From the NCBI GenBank assembly GCA_963924555.1, contig OZ004587.1, positions 2,542,001 to 2,606,000 on the forward strand: a stretch of DNA of 64,000 bases, given 5' to 3'. The notes below the pieces were generated by a model, which was given only the letters and a program-made list of their open reading frames with translations, ran no database searches and was not told where the DNA came from. The DNA is from Crambe crambe. Lineage: Eukaryota > Porifera > Demospongiae > Poecilosclerida > Crambeidae. The position numbers and the translations under genes are program-made. Every line of letters begins with the position of its first letter. The stretch's first letter is position 1. This document shows positions 62,901-64,000 of the stretch, one piece after another.

Positions 62901-63255
62901 TAAACATTGACTAATTCATTTTGGTGCATAATAGCAACTATACCATTGCAGGTACGTCCATCAGAGTCGAGAATGTACCCTGAATTACAACTGCAGCGAT
63001 AGGAACCAGGTGTGTCAAAGCAGATCTGGGCACAAGCATCAGTACCCAGTGAACATTCATCAATATCTGCATGGTGAAATTAATTGATAAGTACAATAAT
63101 GTCCATTGAGATGCCTATTGGTGTGGTCTTACTTGTGCATCCATGTCTGTCATTGGCTAGAGTGTAGCCGACATTGCATGAACAGTTATAAGAGCCCACT
63201 GTGTTCCTGCAGATTTGCTCACACCGATGAGTATTTTCAGTGCACTCGTTTATCT
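53869..63255 (-). CDS. EGF-repeat single-pass membrane protein, 3' part (29 EGF exons visible)
   Basis: Minus-strand gene running in from beyond the right edge. Each EGF domain is one phase 1-1 exon of 120-126 bases with the calcium-binding pattern D/E-x-D/N-E-C and the C-x-N/D-T-x-GSYxCxC core. From N to C terminus the exons start at 63255, 63066, 62882, 61769 and 61400, then six four-exon units, and end at 53869. The last EGF exon (54441-54168) runs on into a membrane helix ([20 protein letters not shown]) and a basic stop (YKRKKK). The final exon (53998-53869) gives a short acidic tail with VYENPLFGD, ending in KLFEMQ. Such proteins act in calcium-stabilised adhesion or in ligand presentation, like fibrillin- or Notch-type stalks. 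No DSL, lamininG or ZP domain is in view. The gene lies tail to tail with gene B. Confidence 0.88.
54098..54148 (+). repeat. (CTCC)n microsatellite
   Basis: A run of ccct units with a single ctt interruption, in the last intron of the EGF gene. Confidence 0.95.
54168..55737 (-). repeat. EGF four-exon unit 6 (C-terminal), ending in the membrane exon
   Basis: Exons in order: alpha 55737-55615 (DVIECSLES), beta 55279-55157 ([10 protein letters not shown]), gamma 55082-54960 ([11 protein letters not shown]) and delta 54441-54168 (DLDECSASG plus membrane segment). This is the most diverged unit: the alpha exon is 123 instead of 126 bases and beta begins Asp instead of Glu. Confidence 0.75.
55800..56565 (-). 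repeat. EGF four-exon unit 5
   Basis: Alpha 56565-56440 ([16 protein letters not shown]), beta 56310-56188 ([16 protein letters not shown]), gamma 56125-56003 ([16 protein letters not shown]) and delta 55922-55800 ([16 protein letters not shown]). The beta exon is spliced after Ser (CPS) rather than Gly. Confidence 0.85.
56630..57450 (-). repeat. EGF four-exon unit 4
   Basis: Alpha 57450-57325 ([17 protein letters not shown]), beta 57268-57146 ([16 protein letters not shown]), gamma 57082-56960 ([16 protein letters not shown]) and delta 56752-56630 ([16 protein letters not shown]). Confidence 0.85.
57516..57668. mobile_element. Small MITE in an EGF intron
   Basis: Tips acagtgaacctgtctata and tatacaggtttcactgt-like (57648-57668) are inverted copies. 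An inner palindrome (gaccacctccagatcacc and gatctcttaatggaggtggt) is present. A lone similar tip (cagtgaaacctcaac) lies at 56798. Confidence 0.7.
57690..58035. repeat. Intron repeat with paired agctcc..ggctcatgagc ends
   Basis: Near-copies at 57700-57735 (tagctccaatggttcatgaa) and 57986-58020 (tagctccactggctcatgag) bound a non-coding stretch. It is probably a decayed small element. Confidence 0.45.
58117..59165 (-). repeat. EGF four-exon unit 3
   Basis: Alpha 59165-59040 ([17 protein letters not shown]), beta 58978-58856 ([16 protein letters not shown]), gamma 58785-58663 ([16 protein letters not shown]) and delta 58239-58117 ([16 protein letters not shown]). Confidence 0.85.
58335..58605. 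mobile_element. Small inverted-repeat element in an EGF intron
   Basis: At 58345-58378 the sequence tcaccctacagacaaatgct is mirrored at 58565-58605 (aagcatttatccgtagggtga). A direct pair, caaagttctttaaggat, lies at 58318 and 58376. Confidence 0.6.
59413..60298 (-). repeat. EGF four-exon unit 2
   Basis: Alpha 60298-60173 ([17 protein letters not shown]), beta 59909-59790 ([15 protein letters not shown]), gamma 59727-59605 ([16 protein letters not shown]) and delta 59538-59413 ([16 protein letters not shown], with one extra residue in CNSTGYTL). Confidence 0.85.
60361..61221 (-). repeat. EGF four-exon unit 1
   Basis: Alpha 61221-61096 ([17 protein letters not shown]), beta 61037-60915 ([16 protein letters not shown]), gamma 60851-60729 ([16 protein letters not shown]) and delta 60480-60361 ([15 protein letters not shown]). 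Confidence 0.85.
61845..62295 (+). mobile_element. Possible LTR fragment (fossil)
   Basis: A 450-base stretch in an EGF intron of different texture. It holds a TATA-like box followed by a transcribed-looking block (tataaaaggaacag near 62143) and ends near tggtggcagagtgacagacc, which resembles a primer-binding site after an LTR. There is no coding part and no second LTR. The family is uncertain and the piece is broken. Confidence 0.3.
62515..62566. repeat. Hairpin in EGF intron
   Basis: The arms atgaccataagatgt and acatcttatggtcat are perfect inverted copies separated by about 18 bases. Confidence 0.8.
62763..62882 (-). CDS. EGF hybrid exon (delta start, beta end)
   Basis: It starts like delta exons ([16 protein letters not shown], near [16 protein letters not shown] of unit 2) and ends like beta exons ([15 protein letters not shown], near [16 protein letters not shown]), including the Ser-type donor A|GTGAG. 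It is 120 bases, phase 1-1. Confidence 0.8.
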   Translation of the reverse strand: MLMSAPWRQIYVIRIVSTPLGVTHVAAMLVTPSLEISPA

Positions 63256-64000
63256 CTATGGTAATGAGCATTATAAAAATTATGACTACAAAAAACTTTT
63301 TCAAAGTAACTTCAAGTATAGTCATTATACTTCATTATAGAGTAAGTTTGCTGTACAGTACTATAGATCAATGCTGCCATGACCTGAACCACAAACATAC
63401 ACAGCTATAGCTATCAGACACTTTCATACTAAAAGCTATATAATATTATAGCCGCTCTAAATGTAGTAATATCAGACAAACTTTAGGCCATTCATGTTTC
63501 TGGTCAACCACCTGCATTGGAAAATTGGCACCACTCCAAAAGCCATTATTACATTACTTACACAGCTATTCAGCTGAGCAGCTGCAGACTTAAGGTGCTT
63601 GTATTTGTGATGATTAATTTTTGTGGCTAGAAAATGGACTTTTTAAACATGGTATAATGATATGCTCGTAGCACGCAAAGCAACACAGCTTGCTTTTGCG
63701 AAAACTTTAAATGTTGCATTATGATATTTTGGAGTTGCATGCATGCACTCTTCTCATAGAGTCTATAAGCCCTATCCCTTTTATCAAGCCTTGACCATCT
63801 TTGTTCTGCTGATTCAGAATTTCTTCTAGCTTTATCCTTCACATTCCTTCGGTCCAACCTTGCTCTTTTTTTGCTGCTCAGTTTTGGAGCAGTGTTCATT
63901 TGCTTCATTTTCCATCAGTAGCTATTTTGTGCATGCACAGTATTTTACCCTCAGGGCTTCATATGTATATATTGCACCACTACTGCACCACTATCCAGTT
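63256..64000. other. Intron or flank at right edge
   Basis: No EGF exon is seen in the last 745 bases. A minus-strand frame at 63627-63908 (93 residues) is rich in Arg, Lys, Glu and Ser (KKRARLDRRNVKDKARRNSE). It resembles the basic stretches found in some transposon proteins, but no domain can be named. Confidence 0.4.

Larger units (their letters stand above)
61278..63255 (-). repeat. Irregular EGF block upstream of the six units
   Basis: Beta 63255-63133 ([16 protein letters not shown]), gamma 63066-62944 ([16 protein letters not shown]), a delta/beta hybrid 62882-62763, gamma 61769-61647 ([16 protein letters not shown]) and delta 61400-61278 ([16 protein letters not shown]). One alpha and the rest of a beta exon are missing relative to the regular order. 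Confidence 0.8.

Noticed and set aside
63627-63908. Arg/Glu-rich minus-strand frame as a Helitron or other transposon protein
   Set aside because: Composition alone suggests it; no catalytic or zinc motif supports a call, so it is only noted in the gap entry.

Overview
The window looks like animal nuclear DNA, most likely from a demosponge of the Amphimedon kind. This is an inference from four things: an AT-rich background full of TAGCTA-type words, many short phase-1 introns, a receptor-type tyrosine kinase C-lobe next to Ig/FN3 receptor genes, and long arrays of single-exon EGF modules. No bacterial features, rRNA, tRNA or CRISPR were found.

Layout. (1) 1-5590: receptor gene A (+): signal peptide, three Ig exons, membrane segment and tail. 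(2) 6037-12115: a Ngaro/DIRS-type tyrosine-recombinase retroelement fossil (-) with the family's split direct repeats. (3) 12784-30059 (-): exons of a paralogous receptor, gene C (signal peptide, Ig, Ig, FN3, membrane segment, basic juxtamembrane exon), followed in the same direction by a terminal exon coding six NHL blades. The introns are packed with foldback elements and MITEs. (4) 33192-37439: a Ginger1-like element with a gypsy-type integrase, a Ulp1-type protease and a PHD finger. (5) about 37600-44700: a decaying ISL2EU-type DNA transposon with a THAP-DDE transposase (-) and, tail to tail, a SWIM-YqaJ-PHD protein (+). Several other elements are nested in it. (6) 45194-47191: C-terminal part of a receptor tyrosine kinase (+). 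(7) 47663-53760: receptor gene B (+), a second copy of region 1, here with an FN3 exon and an open tyrosine-rich tail. (8) 53869-63255 (-): the 3' part of a large EGF-repeat membrane protein, with 29 EGF exons visible. Its 5' end lies beyond the right edge.

Genes A, B and C share one ectodomain plan and one exon-phase plan (every inner boundary is phase 1) but differ after the membrane. A and B end in tails with repeated YSMI/YSLI tyrosine motifs. C runs into a basic juxtamembrane exon whose phase fits the NHL exon. A kinase lies beside B. The picture is a receptor family with related outsides and different insides, as expected of surface recognition or adhesion signalling. The EGF gene has a clear four-exon higher-order repeat, six units long at its C-terminal end, with a hybrid exon marking a past recombination upstream.
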